DNA of 64,000 nt from an uncultured Rubrobacteraceae bacterium (GCA_902806085.1 CADCVH010000051.1:26738-90737), one strand, 5' to 3'. Positions 26,094 through 37,343 are shown, counted from the stretch's first letter. Numbers and translations: made by a program. The notes: generated from the letters alone by a model not told the origin.

Positions 26094-26738
26094 TCAGCCA
26101 TCGTCCCTCCCCGTAGCCTCCTCTGCGCCCGCCGCGGCGGGCGTCGAGTGGAAGGAGCGCCATCCCCCTATGCCTCCGAGTGTCCCGGCCCGGATCTCCC
26201 CGACGAGGTCCCGGACCCACCCGAGCTCGGCCTCCCGTAACACCAACTCGTGCTCGGACTCGATCAGGAAGAGGCGGGGCAGCCCCAGCCGCTTTGCGGC
26301 CTCGTCGAGGCGGGACCTCATATCCCCGACTTCGTCTCCGAGCCGCCGCACCCTCTCCTCGAGCAGCCCGGCCGCCTCGTCCGGGGGGAGCGCGGCGATA
26401 AACGTGAGCCCGGCGGCGAACTGCGTGTACTCCCTGACCGGCTCGGAGATGAGCTCGCGCAGCCAGGTGAGAAACTCCTCGCGACCCCCTTGCGTGATCC
26501 CGTAGACCGTCCGCTCCGGGCGCCGACCCTCGCGCAAAGTCTCTCGCGCGGAGATCAACCCCTCCCGCTCCAGCGCCCCAACCACCGAATACAACGAGCT
26601 GTACCGGAGCCTCACAGCCTCGTGCTTGCCCCGCTCGCGCATCAGCGAGACCATCTCGTAAGGGTGCATCGGTCGCTCGAAGAGGAGCGCCATCACCGCC
26701 AGCGCCAGCGGGTTGGATACCTTCCTCTTCGACGCCAT
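26094..26738 (-). CDS. PadR-family transcriptional regulator
   Basis: 214 residues. The N-terminal winged helix reads NPLALAVMALLFERPMHPYEMVSLM and RYSSLYSVVGALEREGLISA, diagnostic of PadR, followed by a C-terminal helical dimerisation region with heptad-like leucines (LLEERVRRLGDEVGDM). PadR proteins usually repress detoxification or phenolic-acid genes. It lies upstream of, and on the same strand as, the NTF2-like/monooxygenase pair, with a 229-base gap. A palindrome lies just upstream of its start. Confidence 0.88.
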   Translation of the reverse strand: MASKRKVSNPLALAVMALLFERPMHPYEMVSLMRERGKHEAVRLRYSSLYSVVGALEREGLISARETLREGRRPERTVYGITQGGREEFLTWLRELISEPVREYTQFAAGLTFIAALPPDEAAGLLEERVRRLGDEVGDMRSRLDEAAKRLGLPRLFLIESEHELVLREAELGWVRDLVGEIRAGTLGGIGGWRSFHSTPAAAGAEEATGRDDG

Positions 26739-26762
26739 CCGATTCCTTTAGTCGTGAACGTT

Positions 26763-26778
26763 TAGTCGATAATGACTA
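26763..26778. promoter_or_regulatory. candidate PadR operator
   Basis: The palindrome TAGTC-N6-GACTA at 26763-26778 lies 25 bases upstream of the padR-like start, and a further TAGTC half-site is at 26749-26753. The TATATAG immediately outside it (26778-26784) is an AT-rich patch in a very GC-rich region and could be part of the promoter. Autoregulation is the usual PadR pattern; binding is inferred. Confidence 0.5.
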
Positions 26779-26784
26779 TATAGA

Positions 26785-27358
26785 TCAAAAAGCCCCGTGT
26801 CAAACGTTTGGGAGGTGGGCGGCGGAGTACCTGCAATGGCCGGATGGGCGTGGGTGCGTGATCCCGTTAAGGTCGAGGTTGGCGGGGGATAGTACCCGGC
26901 CCGGTCAGCGCGGCCGGCTCTGGCTCACTTTCGGCCGGCGCGGCGGTGGTACGGCCTTGGTGGGTCGCTGCGCGTCGGCCCCGTTTGGGGCGGTGCGGGC
27001 CAACCACCCGGACGGCTCCGGGTGCCTGAGGTCCAGGCCACCAATTCCTCCGGCGGCGTGCTCGGCGGCGACCGCCTGCAGGCAGAGATGGACCTCGCGC
27101 CCGGCTCATCCGTCACCGTGCCGACCCGGGCCGCGAACAAGGCGTACCGGGAGAAGAGGCCTCCCAGACGACGGTCCTCCGCGCGAGCCTTCGCCAGGGA
27201 AGCCTTGACCCTTCCCGCCCCCGCCAGGGGCGTGCTCTGATCTCCCCAAAGCCCGCGGTTCAGAGTCCGATGGCTGGTTCCCGATGCAAAGGATCGGTAG
27301 AGTCCCCGCGAGGGACATCTGTTGCTTTGGTTTAGACGCGGGATTAGACTTGCCGGGG
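26785..27358. other. intergenic region before the LCP gene
   Basis: About 570 bases between divergent padR-like and LCP genes. Several plus-strand frames (for example 27022-27240) show no motif and no good ribosome site. I see no gene, RNA or repeat here. Confidence 0.45.
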
Positions 27359-28300
27359 ATGAAGGACTTCCAAAACTACACCAAGGAGCCTCGGGCTGCG
27401 CGCCGCCGGTGGTGGGTGTGGTCGTTGCCGGTCGTCGTGGTCGCGCTCGCCGTCGGGGTCGTGGTGCTCGTCCACGAGTCGGGCGACAACGAGGCCCGCG
27501 CGCCCGAGCGGTTGGAGGCGTCTCCTACCGGTTGGATCCAACGCATGTTCGGCGGAGGCGGGCAGCTCACGCAAGAGCCCTTCAACGTGCTCGTGCTTGG
27601 CGTGGACGAGCGACCGGACATCGAGGAAGAGGGGAGCCGGACCGACACGATCATGCTGGTGAGGGTCGTGCCGGAGAGCGGGGACATCAAGCTGCTCTCC
27701 GTGCCGCGGGACCTGCTGGTCGAGGTCGAGCCGGGGCAAGAAGACAGGATCAACGCCGCCTACAACTTCGGCGGCATAGAGCAGACGATTAGCGCGTTCG
27801 AGGAGTACTCGGACGCCTCGGTGGACCACTACGCCATCGTGGACTTCGAGGGGTTCAAGGACATCATAAACGCCATGGGCGGCGTGGAGGTGGACGTGCA
27901 GGACGAGATCCCGCCGAAGTTCAAGATCGAGGACGGGCTCCAGACCCTCGACGGCAAGCAGGCCCTGTTCTACGCCCGCTACCGCGGCACCTCCGGCGGC
28001 GACCTGGACCGGATCCGTCACCAGCAGCAGCTCGTGGCGGCCCTCAGGAGCCAGGCCTTCGACTGGAACACCGTCAAGCAGGTGCCCGAAATCCTCAAGG
28101 TCGCAAACCGCAACGTCCAGACCGATCTGGGCCTGCGGCAGGGCATCTCGCTCGGGCGCGTCCTGATCCGCCGCGGTCCCAACGCCCAGATGACCTCAGA
28201 GCAACTCCAGGGCGACCCCGAAACACTGGAGAACGGCAACCAGGTGCTCGTCCCCGACGACGAGGCAAACGATCCGATCCTGGACCAGTTCCGCTATTAG
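27359..28300 (+). CDS. LytR-CpsA-Psr (LCP) family cell-wall glycopolymer transferase
   Basis: 313 residues. A short basic N-terminus is followed by one membrane helix (WSLPVVVVALAVGVVVLVHES) and an extracytoplasmic LCP domain: FNVLVLGVDERPD, SRTDTIMLVRVVPESG, LLSVPRDLLVEV, VDVQDEI, ALFYARYRGTSGGDLDRIRHQQQ. The arginines and aspartates that bind the polyprenyl pyrophosphate are in these blocks. Such enzymes attach teichoic-acid-like or other glycopolymers to peptidoglycan. ATG 27359 is the best start; the upstream frame from 27284 has no support. The ribosome site is weak. Confidence 0.9.
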   Translation: MKDFQNYTKEPRAARRRWWVWSLPVVVVALAVGVVVLVHESGDNEARAPERLEASPTGWIQRMFGGGGQLTQEPFNVLVLGVDERPDIEEEGSRTDTIMLVRVVPESGDIKLLSVPRDLLVEVEPGQEDRINAAYNFGGIEQTISAFEEYSDASVDHYAIVDFEGFKDIINAMGGVEVDVQDEIPPKFKIEDGLQTLDGKQALFYARYRGTSGGDLDRIRHQQQLVAALRSQAFDWNTVKQVPEILKVANRNVQTDLGLRQGISLGRVLIRRGPNAQMTSEQLQGDPETLENGNQVLVPDDEANDPILDQFRY

Positions 28301-28425
28301 CGCGGCTCCTCACGGCGGCGCGCTGACGGGCTCGCGAAGCCGGAGCGTGCAGTCGATGCGCCCGTAGCGTAACGGGCCGGCGGGGGTTGGGTGGCTGTTA
28401 TACTTCTGCGCAGATTCTACGGCGG

Positions 28426-28506
28426 GCGAGAGTGGTGGAACGGTAGACACGCTAGATTTAGGATCTAGTGCCTTCGGGCGTGCGGGTTCAAGTCCCGCCT
28501 CTCGCA
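28426..28506 (+). tRNA. tRNA-Leu, anticodon TAG
   Basis: A complete cloverleaf: acceptor GCGAGAG pairing with CTCTCGC, D-arm with GTGGAACGGTAGACAC, anticodon stem CTAGA/TCTAG around TTTAGGA, a variable arm GTGCCTTCGGGCGT that forms an extra stem (class II, as for Leu), and T-arm GCGGGTTCAAGTCCCGC. The discriminator is A and CCA is not encoded. It sits just ahead of the trigger factor gene. Confidence 0.95.
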
Positions 28507-28567
28507 CATCGCCGGGTCGGCGGGTGTGGCACGCCGGGTCCGGGTCGTTTAGGAGGAACTGGAGGGT

Positions 28568-30040
28568 ATGACGGCTAACGTTACGAAGCTCGAGGAGAAC
28601 AAGGTCCGACTGGACGTCGAGGTGCCCCCCGACGCCGTTCGCAAGGGCGTGGAGGCGAAGATCAGGGAGCTCGGCCGCCAGGTGCGGGTCCCCGGCTTCA
28701 GGCCTGGCAAGGCGCCGCGGCGCGTGATCGAGAACCGCCTCGGGCGCGACTACATCATGATGGAGGCCCTCCAGGAGGCCCTGCCGACCTGGTACTCGGA
28801 GGCCGTGGTCGAGACCGACCTGCGCCCCATCGACCGGCCGGACATCAACTTCGACGACCCGTTGAGCGAGGAGAGCGGCTTCAAGTTCTCCGCCACCGTC
28901 GAGGTTCGCCCCCAGGCCAAGCTCGGGGAGTACAAGGGTGTCGAGGTCCCCAGGCGCGAGATCGAGGTCTCCGACGAGGAGGTGGACGCCCAGCTCGAAG
29001 AGATGCGCGGGCAGTTCGCGACGCTCGCGGCGGTCGAGGACAGGCCGGCCGCCGAGGGAGACTTCGCGATCATCGACTTTGCCGGCGAGAACATGACGAC
29101 CGGCCAGCCCCTCGAAGGCGGCCAGGCCGAGGACTACATGCTGGAGATCGGGCGCGGCGAGCTTCTCGAAGACTTCGAGAACAACGTGGTCGGGATGAAG
29201 CCCGACGAGCGCAAGCGGTTCGGCGTCACCTTCCCGGCTGACTACGCCGAGGCGTCGCTGCAGGGGCAGTCGGTGCTCTTCAACGTGCACCTCAAGGAGA
29301 TCAAGGAGCGCGACCTCCCCGAGCTCGACGACGAGTTCGTGAAGGAGGCGAGCGAGTTCGAGACCCTCGACGAGTTGCGGGCCGCCGTGCGCGAGCAGTT
29401 GGAGGGGGCCGCGGAGCAGCGGGTCTCCGGGGAGTACCGGGCCCGCGTCCTCGAAGTCGTGGCCGGCAACGCCGAGGTCGAGGTTCCGGACGTCATGGCG
29501 CACGAGAAGGCGCACGAGATGGTCGAGAGCTTCGAGCGGAGCATCAGGGCGCAGGGGATGGACCCCCAGCAGTACTACCAGCTGGCCGGCTCCAACCACC
29601 ACGACTTCGAGGAGCGCGTCAGGCCCGACGCCGAGGACACGGTAAAGAAAGAGCTCGTGCTCGACGCGGTCGCGCTCGCGGAGAACATAACGGCCGACGA
29701 CGAGGCGGTTATGCACGAGATAGGCCACCTCGCCGAGGAGTCCGACCGGGCGCCAGAGGAGATCGCCGAGACGATGCGGGCCAACGGCACCTACGCGCTC
29801 CTCCAGGAGGAGATATCCCGCCAGAAGGCCCTCGACTTTCTCGCCGAGAACGCGACGCCCGTAGAGATGCCCGAAGAAGAGGCGGAGGAGGCCTCCGGCG
29901 ACGAGGAGCCGAGCATCGAGGCCGGCGAGGAGACGCCCGGCGCCGAAGAGGAGCCCGGGGGCGGCGAGGCAGTGGTCGAGGCCGCGGTGGAGGCCGGTGC
30001 CGCCGGCACGCAAAACGACGAACGAGAGGAAAAAGAGTGA
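28568..30040 (+). CDS. tig: trigger factor, ribosome-associated chaperone
   Basis: 490 residues. The N-terminal ribosome-binding domain carries the signature [17 protein letters not shown] (residues about 41-57). The central FKBP-like domain spans about 150-240, starting [12 protein letters not shown], and a long helical C-terminal substrate-binding domain follows. The last 60 residues are an acidic Glu/Gly-rich extension beyond the usual end. TAGGAGGAACTGGAGGG precedes the ATG. Its stop overlaps the clpP GTG, the standard tig-clpP-clpX order. Confidence 0.97.
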   Translation: MTANVTKLEENKVRLDVEVPPDAVRKGVEAKIRELGRQVRVPGFRPGKAPRRVIENRLGRDYIMMEALQEALPTWYSEAVVETDLRPIDRPDINFDDPLSEESGFKFSATVEVRPQAKLGEYKGVEVPRREIEVSDEEVDAQLEEMRGQFATLAAVEDRPAAEGDFAIIDFAGENMTTGQPLEGGQAEDYMLEIGRGELLEDFENNVVGMKPDERKRFGVTFPADYAEASLQGQSVLFNVHLKEIKERDLPELDDEFVKEASEFETLDELRAAVREQLEGAAEQRVSGEYRARVLEVVAGNAEVEVPDVMAHEKAHEMVESFERSIRAQGMDPQQYYQLAGSNHHDFEERVRPDAEDTVKKELVLDAVALAENITADDEAVMHEIGHLAEESDRAPEEIAETMRANGTYALLQEEISRQKALDFLAENATPVEMPEEEAEEASGDEEPSIEAGEETPGAEEEPGGGEAVVEAAVEAGAAGTQNDEREEKE

Positions 30041-30639
30041 GCTACTACGATCCCCAGGGGGTTATCCCCTACGTAATCGAGCAGAGCCCGCGCGGCGAGC
30101 GGGCCATGGACATCTACTCGCGGCTGCTGAAGGACAGGATCGTCTTCCTCGGCACCCCCGTCGACGACCAGGTCGCCAACGCCATCATGGCGCAGCTCTT
30201 GCACCTGGAGAGCGAAGACCCGGAGCAGGACATAAACCTGTACATAAACTCCCCCGGCGGCAGCGTGACGGCCGGGCTCGCGATCTACGACACCATGCGC
30301 TTCGTCAAGCCGGACATAGTGACGACCGCTCTTGGCATGGCCGCCTCGATGGGCGCCTTCCTGCTCGCGGCCGGCGCCAAGGGCAAGAGGAGCGCGCTGC
30401 CGAACACGAGGATACTGCTCCACCAGCCGAGCGTCGGCGGGCTCGCCGGGCAGGCCTCCGACGTGGAGATCCACGCCAAGGAGCTCGTGCACACCAAGCG
30501 CCGCCTCAACGAGATCCTGGCCGAGAACACCGGGCAGGACTACGACAGGGTCGAGCGCGACACGGACCGGGACTACATAATGGGCCCCGAGGAGGGCATC
30601 GAGTACGGCGTCATCGACACCATCATCAGGAACCACTAG
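30037..30639 (+). CDS. clpP: ATP-dependent Clp protease proteolytic subunit
   Basis: 200 residues. Catalytic Ser104 lies in GMAASMGAF (the usual GQAASM has Met for Gln here), His129 in LLHQPS, and the Asp in the RDTDRDY segment. [20 protein letters not shown] is the conserved strand-turn block. The N-terminus has no long propeptide. GTG 30037 overlaps the tig stop. ClpP forms the tetradecameric chamber and degrades proteins fed by ClpX. Confidence 0.98.
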   Translation: MSYYDPQGVIPYVIEQSPRGERAMDIYSRLLKDRIVFLGTPVDDQVANAIMAQLLHLESEDPEQDINLYINSPGGSVTAGLAIYDTMRFVKPDIVTTALGMAASMGAFLLAAGAKGKRSALPNTRILLHQPSVGGLAGQASDVEIHAKELVHTKRRLNEILAENTGQDYDRVERDTDRDYIMGPEEGIEYGVIDTIIRNH

Positions 30640-30687
30640 GTTCTTGAGGTCTAGGCGACAGAGAGTTCTAGGGGAGGCCGTAACGGT

Positions 30688-31947
<1,260 letters not shown>

Positions 31948-31954
31948 AGCTTCC

Positions 31955-34504
31955 TTGAGCCAGACCGGGATACCAAAAACATACGACCACCGCGCCGTGG
32001 AGGCGCGCCTCCACGAGGAGTGGGAACGGACCGGCGCCTTCGAGGCGGACCCGGACCCCGAGAAGCCCGCCTACTGCATCGTGCTGCCCCCGCCGAACGT
32101 GACGGGGGCGCTCCACATGGGCCACGCGCTGAACGGCTCGATCCAAGACACACTCGCCCGCCGCGCCCGCATGAAGGGCTACGAGGCGCTGTGGCTTCCC
32201 GGCGTGGACCACGCCTCCATCGCCCTGCAAAACGTCGTCGAACGCAAGCTCATGCGCGAGGAGGGCCTCTCCCGCTTCGACGTCGGCCGTGAGGCGTTCG
32301 TCGAGCGGTGCCGCGAGTTCGCCGAAGAGGCCAGGGGCACGATGCTCGGCCAGCTCAGGCGCCTCGGCGCCTCGGTGGACTGGCGCCGCCTGCGCTACAC
32401 CATGGACGAACAGTACGTGGACTCGGTGCTCACGGCGTTTATAGAGCTGTACAACGACGGCTCGATCTACCGGGGCACCCGCATCGTCAACTGGTGCCCG
32501 CGTGACCGCTCGGCCATCTCCGACCTCGAGGTCAACTACGAGGACACGGACGGCAAGCTCTACGGCCTCCGCTACCCGTTCTCCGATGGCAAGGGCCCCG
32601 GACCCGATGGCAACGACTTCGTCCAGGTCTTCTCCACCCGCCCCGAGACGATGCTCGGCGATGTGGCGCTCGTCGTCAACCCCGACGACGACAGGTACAA
32701 AGACCTCGTTGGCCGGCGGGTGACGGTCCCGTTCGTCGAGCGCGAGGTAGAGGTTTACGCCGACGACCACGTCGAGACGGGTTTCGGGACCGGCATCTTG
32801 AAGGTCACGCCGGCCCACGACCCGAACGACTTCGAGATCGGGCAGAGGCTCGGCCTCGAACCCGTCAACGTCTTGAACCCCGATGGCACCATCAACGACA
32901 ACGGGACGGGCTTCACGGGCATGGACCGGATGGAAGCAAGAAGGGCCGTCGCCGAACGCCTGGGAGAGATGGGCCTGCTCGGCGAGGTGAAAGACTATCG
33001 GCACCGGGTCGGGCACTGCGACAGGTGCGGGACCGTCATCGAGCCGTGGCTCTCGGAGCAGTGGTGGGTCGCCATGGAAGGGCTCGCGAGGCCCGCGATA
33101 GAGGCGCTGGAGAAGGGGGAGATCACGGTCTACCCGGATTCCTGGCGCCGCGAGACGGTCCGGTGGCTGGAGAACATCCACGATTGGAACGTCTCCCGCC
33201 AGCTCTGGTGGGGCCACCGCATCCCCGTCTGGTACGGGCCGGACGGGGATGCGGTGGCGGCCAAGGAGTCGCCGGGCGAGGGGTACGGGCAGGACCCGGA
33301 TATTCTGGATACCTGGTTCTCGAGCGGCCTGTGGCCCTTCGCGACGCTCGGCTGGCCGGAGGAGAACGAGGGCCTCGCGTACTTCTACCCGACGAGCCTG
33401 CTCTCCACGGCGCGCGAGATCATGTACTTGTGGGTGGCCCGCATGATCATGCTCGGCCTCCGATTCCGCGGCGAGGTCCCGTTCGAGAAGGTGAACGTCC
33501 ACTCCATCGTCCTCGCCGAGGACGGCACGAAGATGAGCAAGTCCAAGGGCAACACCATAAACCCGCTCGACCTCTTCGAGGAGTACGGCACGGACGCCGT
33601 CCGCTTCGGCCTCCTCTACCAGTCCTCGACCCAGGACTTCGCCTACTCCTACGAACGGGCCGCCATGGGCCGGGCATTCGTCACCAAACTGTGGAACGCC
33701 ACCCGTTTTATCCTCACCTACCCAAAATCCGAAGAAAACGGAGAGATGTCCACTTCGGATCGTTGGATCCTATCCGAGTTCAATCGGACCGCCGGGGAGT
33801 ACGACCGGCTCCTGGAGGAGTGCGAGTTCTCCGAGGCGATGCGCCTGATCTACGGCTTCGCCTGGAACCAGTTCGCCGACTGGTACATCGAGATCGCCAA
33901 GTCCGCCCCGTCGCCCGCGACCCCGCGTGTCCTCCGGGAGGTCTTCCTGGGCACCCTGAAGCTCCTCCACCCGGTCATGCCGTTCGCCACCGAGGAGATG
34001 GCCGGCATCATGGGTGAGGAGGGGCCGCTCGCCCGCCGCAAGTTCCCGGCGTACGACCCTTCGCTCGAAGACGCGGGGGCCGACGCGTTGCTGGGACGCA
34101 CCAGGCGGGCCGTCTCCGCGGTGCGCTCCTTCCGGGCTGAGTCCAAGGTGGACGGGCCGCTCGCGGGCCGGGTCTCGGGCGAGGTCGATGGCAAGGTCTT
34201 CGGTAGCCTCTCCGGGGTAGAGCTGGTCGACGAGATCGGGAGTGACTCCAGCGCCACGTTGCCGGCGGGCGACGTGGTTGTTGAGCTCGCGTTGAGCGAG
34301 GAGTTGAGGCGGGGTGAGGTCGAACGCCTGCGCAAGGAGATCTCGCGCGTAGAGGGCGAGGTCAAGCGCGCCAACGGCAAGCTCGCGAACGAGAAGTTCG
34401 TCGAGCGCGCCCCGGCCGACGTGGTCGACGCCGAGCGCGAGAAGCTGCGGACCAACGGCCTCATGCTCGAGACGCTCAACGCCCGCCTGGAAGGCTACCT
34501 CTAG
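31955..34504 (+). CDS. valS: valine-tRNA ligase
   Basis: 849 residues of class I synthetase. HIGH-type motif HMGH (in PPPNVTGALHMGHALN, about residue 48), KMSKS motif KMSKSKGN near residue 526, and a coiled-coil C-terminal arm rich in charged residues (EVERLRKEISRVEGEVKRA) typical of ValRS. TTG 31955 lies 8 bases after the clpX stop and begins SQTGIPKTYDHRAVEARLH. No T-box leader is present, and the tight spacing implies co-transcription with clpX. Confidence 0.97.
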   Translation: MSQTGIPKTYDHRAVEARLHEEWERTGAFEADPDPEKPAYCIVLPPPNVTGALHMGHALNGSIQDTLARRARMKGYEALWLPGVDHASIALQNVVERKLMREEGLSRFDVGREAFVERCREFAEEARGTMLGQLRRLGASVDWRRLRYTMDEQYVDSVLTAFIELYNDGSIYRGTRIVNWCPRDRSAISDLEVNYEDTDGKLYGLRYPFSDGKGPGPDGNDFVQVFSTRPETMLGDVALVVNPDDDRYKDLVGRRVTVPFVEREVEVYADDHVETGFGTGILKVTPAHDPNDFEIGQRLGLEPVNVLNPDGTINDNGTGFTGMDRMEARRAVAERLGEMGLLGEVKDYRHRVGHCDRCGTVIEPWLSEQWWVAMEGLARPAIEALEKGEITVYPDSWRRETVRWLENIHDWNVSRQLWWGHRIPVWYGPDGDAVAAKESPGEGYGQDPDILDTWFSSGLWPFATLGWPEENEGLAYFYPTSLLSTAREIMYLWVARMIMLGLRFRGEVPFEKVNVHSIVLAEDGTKMSKSKGNTINPLDLFEEYGTDAVRFGLLYQSSTQDFAYSYERAAMGRAFVTKLWNATRFILTYPKSEENGEMSTSDRWILSEFNRTAGEYDRLLEECEFSEAMRLIYGFAWNQFADWYIEIAKSAPSPATPRVLREVFLGTLKLLHPVMPFATEEMAGIMGEEGPLARRKFPAYDPSLEDAGADALLGRTRRAVSAVRSFRAESKVDGPLAGRVSGEVDGKVFGSLSGVELVDEIGSDSSATLPAGDVVVELALSEELRRGEVERLRKEISRVEGEVKRANGKLANEKFVERAPADVVDAEREKLRTNGLMLETLNARLEGYL

Positions 34505-34511
34505 CCCGACC

Positions 34512-35744
34512 TTGGCCCCGCTCTCGACCTTCGACCACGTGTGCGGCGAGCTGGACCGTCGCCGCCGCGTCACGATGGGCCTGGAGCGCGTAGAGGCGCT
34601 GCTCTCCCTTCTTGGGGACCCCCACCGGAAGGCGCGGGTCGTCCAGGTTGTCGGGACGAACGGCAAGGGCACGACGGCCGTCGCCCTCTCCGCCGCGCTC
34701 TCGGGTGCCGGGCAGCCCGCTGGAACGTACCTCTCCCCGCACGTGCTCTCGTACACCGAACGCGTCATGCTCCGCGGAAACTTCGTCTCCGAGAGAAGCT
34801 TTGCCGCCGCGATGGGCGAGGCTATACAGGCCGCGGATCGGCACGGCGTGCCGGCCTCCCAGTTCGAGCTTTTGACCGCGGGGGCGGTCAAGCTCTTCGC
34901 CGACGAGGGGCTCTCGTGGGCCGTCCTCGAGGCCGGCCTCGGCGCCCGGTACGACGCGACCACCGCCGCCCGGCCGGGGGCTGTGGTGCTGACCAACGTC
35001 AGCCGCGACCATGCCGAGTACCTGGGCGAGACGGTCGAGGAGATCTCGGGCGAAAAGCTCGCCAGCGTCTCGCCCGGCTCCGTTCTGATCCTCGGCACGG
35101 ACGACCCGACGGTCACCAGGATCGCCCGCCAACGGTGCGAGGAGGTCGGTGCCAGCCTCGTGCACGCGGCGACCGACCCTGAGCTTCGCGGGGCGGAGGG
35201 ACTGCCGCCGTACGCGGTTCGGGACGCGTCTTTGGGCGTTCGGGCCGCGGAGGAGTTGCTGGGGGAGAGCCTGGACGCCGAAGCACGGGGACGGGTCTTG
35301 CGGGCGGTCGCGGGGGCGTTGCCGGCGAGGTTCGAGACTTGGCAGGTGGGCGGCGTGCCGGTCGTGGTGGATGGGGGGCACAACCCTTCCGGGGTGGGTG
35401 CCGCGATGGAGGCGATGGGCGAGGTCTACGGCGAGAAGCCGCTCGCCGTGGTCCTCGGCGTGTTGCGGGACAAGGATGCCGACAGTATGCTTACCGCCTT
35501 GAGTGGGCGGGCCCGGACGGTCGTGTTCACGCGCCCGGAGGGCGAGAGGGCCGCGGACCCGCTTGATCTTTCGGTTGGACGAGGGAAGGTGGGGGGAAGC
35601 GAGACTTTGACGGTGGATGAGCCCGTGGAGGCCGTTCGCGCCGCCGTGCGAAGCGTGAAGGAGGAAGGGGCCGAAGGAGCCGTGCTCGTTCTGGGGTCCT
35701 TCGGGACGGCGGCGCCGGTCTTGCGGTGGTTGCGTGACGGGTAG
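34512..35744 (+). CDS. folC: folylpolyglutamate synthase/dihydrofolate synthase
   Basis: 410 residues of the Mur-ligase-like FolC family. P-loop VVGTNGKGTTAVALS (about residue 43), then SPHVLSYTERVMLRG, the LEAGLGARYDATTA block and C-terminal DGGHNPSGVGAAMEAM. It adds glutamates to folates in the cytoplasm. TTG 34512 starts 8 bases after valS. Its 3' end overlaps a small membrane-protein frame at 35734 by 11 bases. Confidence 0.95.
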   Translation: MAPLSTFDHVCGELDRRRRVTMGLERVEALLSLLGDPHRKARVVQVVGTNGKGTTAVALSAALSGAGQPAGTYLSPHVLSYTERVMLRGNFVSERSFAAAMGEAIQAADRHGVPASQFELLTAGAVKLFADEGLSWAVLEAGLGARYDATTAARPGAVVLTNVSRDHAEYLGETVEEISGEKLASVSPGSVLILGTDDPTVTRIARQRCEEVGASLVHAATDPELRGAEGLPPYAVRDASLGVRAAEELLGESLDAEARGRVLRAVAGALPARFETWQVGGVPVVVDGGHNPSGVGAAMEAMGEVYGEKPLAVVLGVLRDKDADSMLTALSGRARTVVFTRPEGERAADPLDLSVGRGKVGGSETLTVDEPVEAVRAAVRSVKEEGAEGAVLVLGSFGTAAPVLRWLRDG

Positions 35745-35835
35745 GGGGGGCTGGCGTTTGGTCGGCCTGCTTATGGTCGTTGCCGTGGCGGCTTTTGTGC
35801 TCGGCTACGTCGTAATGGTAAGGTTCATCTCATGA
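35734..35835 (+). CDS. 33-residue single-helix membrane microprotein
   Basis: A short frame starting at GTG 35734 inside the last codons of folC and ending TGA 35833-35835, which overlaps the next gene's ATG by 4 bases. The product is basic at the N-terminus (TGRGGWR) followed by one clean membrane helix (LVGLLMVVAVAAFVLGYVVM) and VRFIS. Double overlap with the genes on both sides is what translational coupling looks like in this genome. The gene is too short for ordinary gene finders. Function unknown; a partner of the zinc-ribbon membrane protein that follows is possible. Confidence 0.6.
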   Translation: MTGRGGWRLVGLLMVVAVAAFVLGYVVMVRFIS

Positions 35836-36338
35836 GCTTGGCCATCAACGCGCTGCTTATGCTGCAGCAAGACGCCGATCCGTTCCAGATCATCTCCAAC
35901 TTCCTGGACAGCCCGATCCTCAGGATCGCGGGCCAGCTGATCGTGCTGCTGTTCGTCGTGCTGTGGGTCGCCCTCGTCTACTGGACCTACGCGGACGCCG
36001 GGCGGCGCGGGGCCACGCGCGTGCTGTGGGGCATCGTGGCGGTCATCTTCCCGTACATCGGGACCTTGATCTACCTCATCGTGCGCCCCCCCGAGTACCT
36101 GGACGAGTCCCGCGAGCGCGAGCTCGAGACGGCCGTCCTCGAGCGCGAGCTCAGGAACGGCACCCTGCTGTGTCCCAACTGCCGCAACCTGGTGGAGAAG
36201 GACTACCTGATCTGCCCGACCTGCGCCTGGGAGCTCAAAAAGCCGTGCATAAACTGCGACCGGCCGCTCAACCAGGAGTGGGGGATGTGCCCGTACTGCG
36301 GCACGGACCAGCGCACCGGCAAAAAAATGACCTGGTAA
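35832..36338 (+). CDS. membrane protein with double zinc ribbon
   Basis: 168 residues. Two membrane segments (LRIAGQLIVLLFVVLWVALVYW and TRVLWGIVAVIFPYIGTLIYLIV) are followed by a cytoplasmic tail with two zinc-ribbon half-pairs: LCPNC...CPTC and CINC...CPYC. The family occurs in actinobacteria near folC/ndk; role unknown. ATG 35832 overlaps the stop of the microprotein. Confidence 0.8.
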   Translation: MSLAINALLMLQQDADPFQIISNFLDSPILRIAGQLIVLLFVVLWVALVYWTYADAGRRGATRVLWGIVAVIFPYIGTLIYLIVRPPEYLDESRERELETAVLERELRNGTLLCPNCRNLVEKDYLICPTCAWELKKPCINCDRPLNQEWGMCPYCGTDQRTGKKMTW

Positions 36339-36350
36339 AGGAGAGGAACG

Positions 36351-36752
36351 ATGGAAGAGACGCTCGTACTGGTAAAGGGTGACGGCGTGCGCCGCCGGCT
36401 CGTCGGCGAGATCATCCGCCGCATAGAGGCCAAAAGCCTGGACATCGACGCCCTCAAGAAGATGGACGTCAGCCGCGAGCTCGCCGAGGAGCACTACGCC
36501 GAGCACCGCGAGAAGCCGTTCTTCGAGGAGCTCGTGGAGTTCATCACCTCGACCCCGGTGGTCGCCATGCGCGTCCGGGGCGAGGGCGCCATCAAGGTGA
36601 TGCGCACCCTCATGGGCTCCACGAACCCCGCCGAGGCGCCCCCCGGCACGATCCGGGGCGACCTCGCCCTCTCGCTCCCGGACAACCTCGTCCACGGCTC
36701 CGACTCCCCCGAGAGCGCCACGCGGGAACTCGGCCTCTTCTTCGGCCAGTAG
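36351..36752 (+). CDS. ndk: nucleoside diphosphate kinase
   Basis: 133 residues, normal length. The active histidine is in [12 protein letters not shown], and the C-terminal half is standard ([21 protein letters not shown]). The N-terminal block reads [16 protein letters not shown] where nearly all NDKs have KPDG, so a Pro to Gly change sits beside the catalytic Lys. It transfers phosphate between nucleotides through phospho-His. AGGAGAGGAACG precedes the ATG. Confidence 0.93.
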   Translation: MEETLVLVKGDGVRRRLVGEIIRRIEAKSLDIDALKKMDVSRELAEEHYAEHREKPFFEELVEFITSTPVVAMRVRGEGAIKVMRTLMGSTNPAEAPPGTIRGDLALSLPDNLVHGSDSPESATRELGLFFGQ

Positions 36753-36767
36753 GGGGCCGGTCCCGGC

Positions 36768-37340
36768 TTGCGCTTCGTCCTCGCCTCCGAGTCTGCCCGC
36801 CGCGTTGACCTTCTCCGCGCCGCGGGCTACGACTTCGAGGCGAGGCGCAGCGGCTTCCCCGAAGTCTCCCTCGAAGATCCCGCGAAGACGGCCGTGGCCA
36901 ACGCGAGGGGCAAGGCCCTCGCCGTCGCCGAAGCGACGGACTCCGTAGTCCTCGCCGCCGACACGGTGGTTTACCTGCAGAACCTCCCCTCCGGCGAGCG
37001 CGTCCTCGGCCAGGCGAAGGACGAGGACGACGTCCGGCGGATGCTCCGGGCCCTGCGCGGGAGGCCGCACGAGGTCTACTCGGGCGTCGCCGTGGCGCGG
37101 GGCGCCCGCGTCGTCGTGAGCCACGCCGTGACGCGGGTTCGGATGCGGGCCGTGGGGGAGAGCGAGGTCGAGTCGTACGTGCGCCTCGGCGAGGGGGTCG
37201 GGAAGGCGGGCGGGTACGCCATCCAGGGCCGGGCGGCGTCGTTCGTAGAATGGATCGGGGGCGACTACACCAACGTGGTCGGCCTCCCGCTCGCCCTCAC
37301 CGGCCGACTGCTCTCTCGCTTCGGCGTCCTGCAGCCCTGA
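36768..37340 (+). CDS. maf: Maf-like nucleotide pyrophosphatase
   Basis: 190 residues. It begins [23 protein letters not shown] and carries [10 protein letters not shown] (catalytic Asp), the [12 protein letters not shown] block and [31 protein letters not shown], the diagnostic C-terminal Maf motif. The family hydrolyses non-canonical or specific NTPs (dTTP/UTP type) and is linked to septation and house-cleaning. TTG 36768 follows the ndk stop by 15 bases. Confidence 0.93.
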   Translation: MRFVLASESARRVDLLRAAGYDFEARRSGFPEVSLEDPAKTAVANARGKALAVAEATDSVVLAADTVVYLQNLPSGERVLGQAKDEDDVRRMLRALRGRPHEVYSGVAVARGARVVVSHAVTRVRMRAVGESEVESYVRLGEGVGKAGGYAIQGRAASFVEWIGGDYTNVVGLPLALTGRLLSRFGVLQP

Positions 37341-37343
37341 AAT

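Noticed and set aside
27022..27240. 72-residue ORF before the LCP gene
   Set aside because: No ribosome site and no motif; codon pattern not distinct from other frames.
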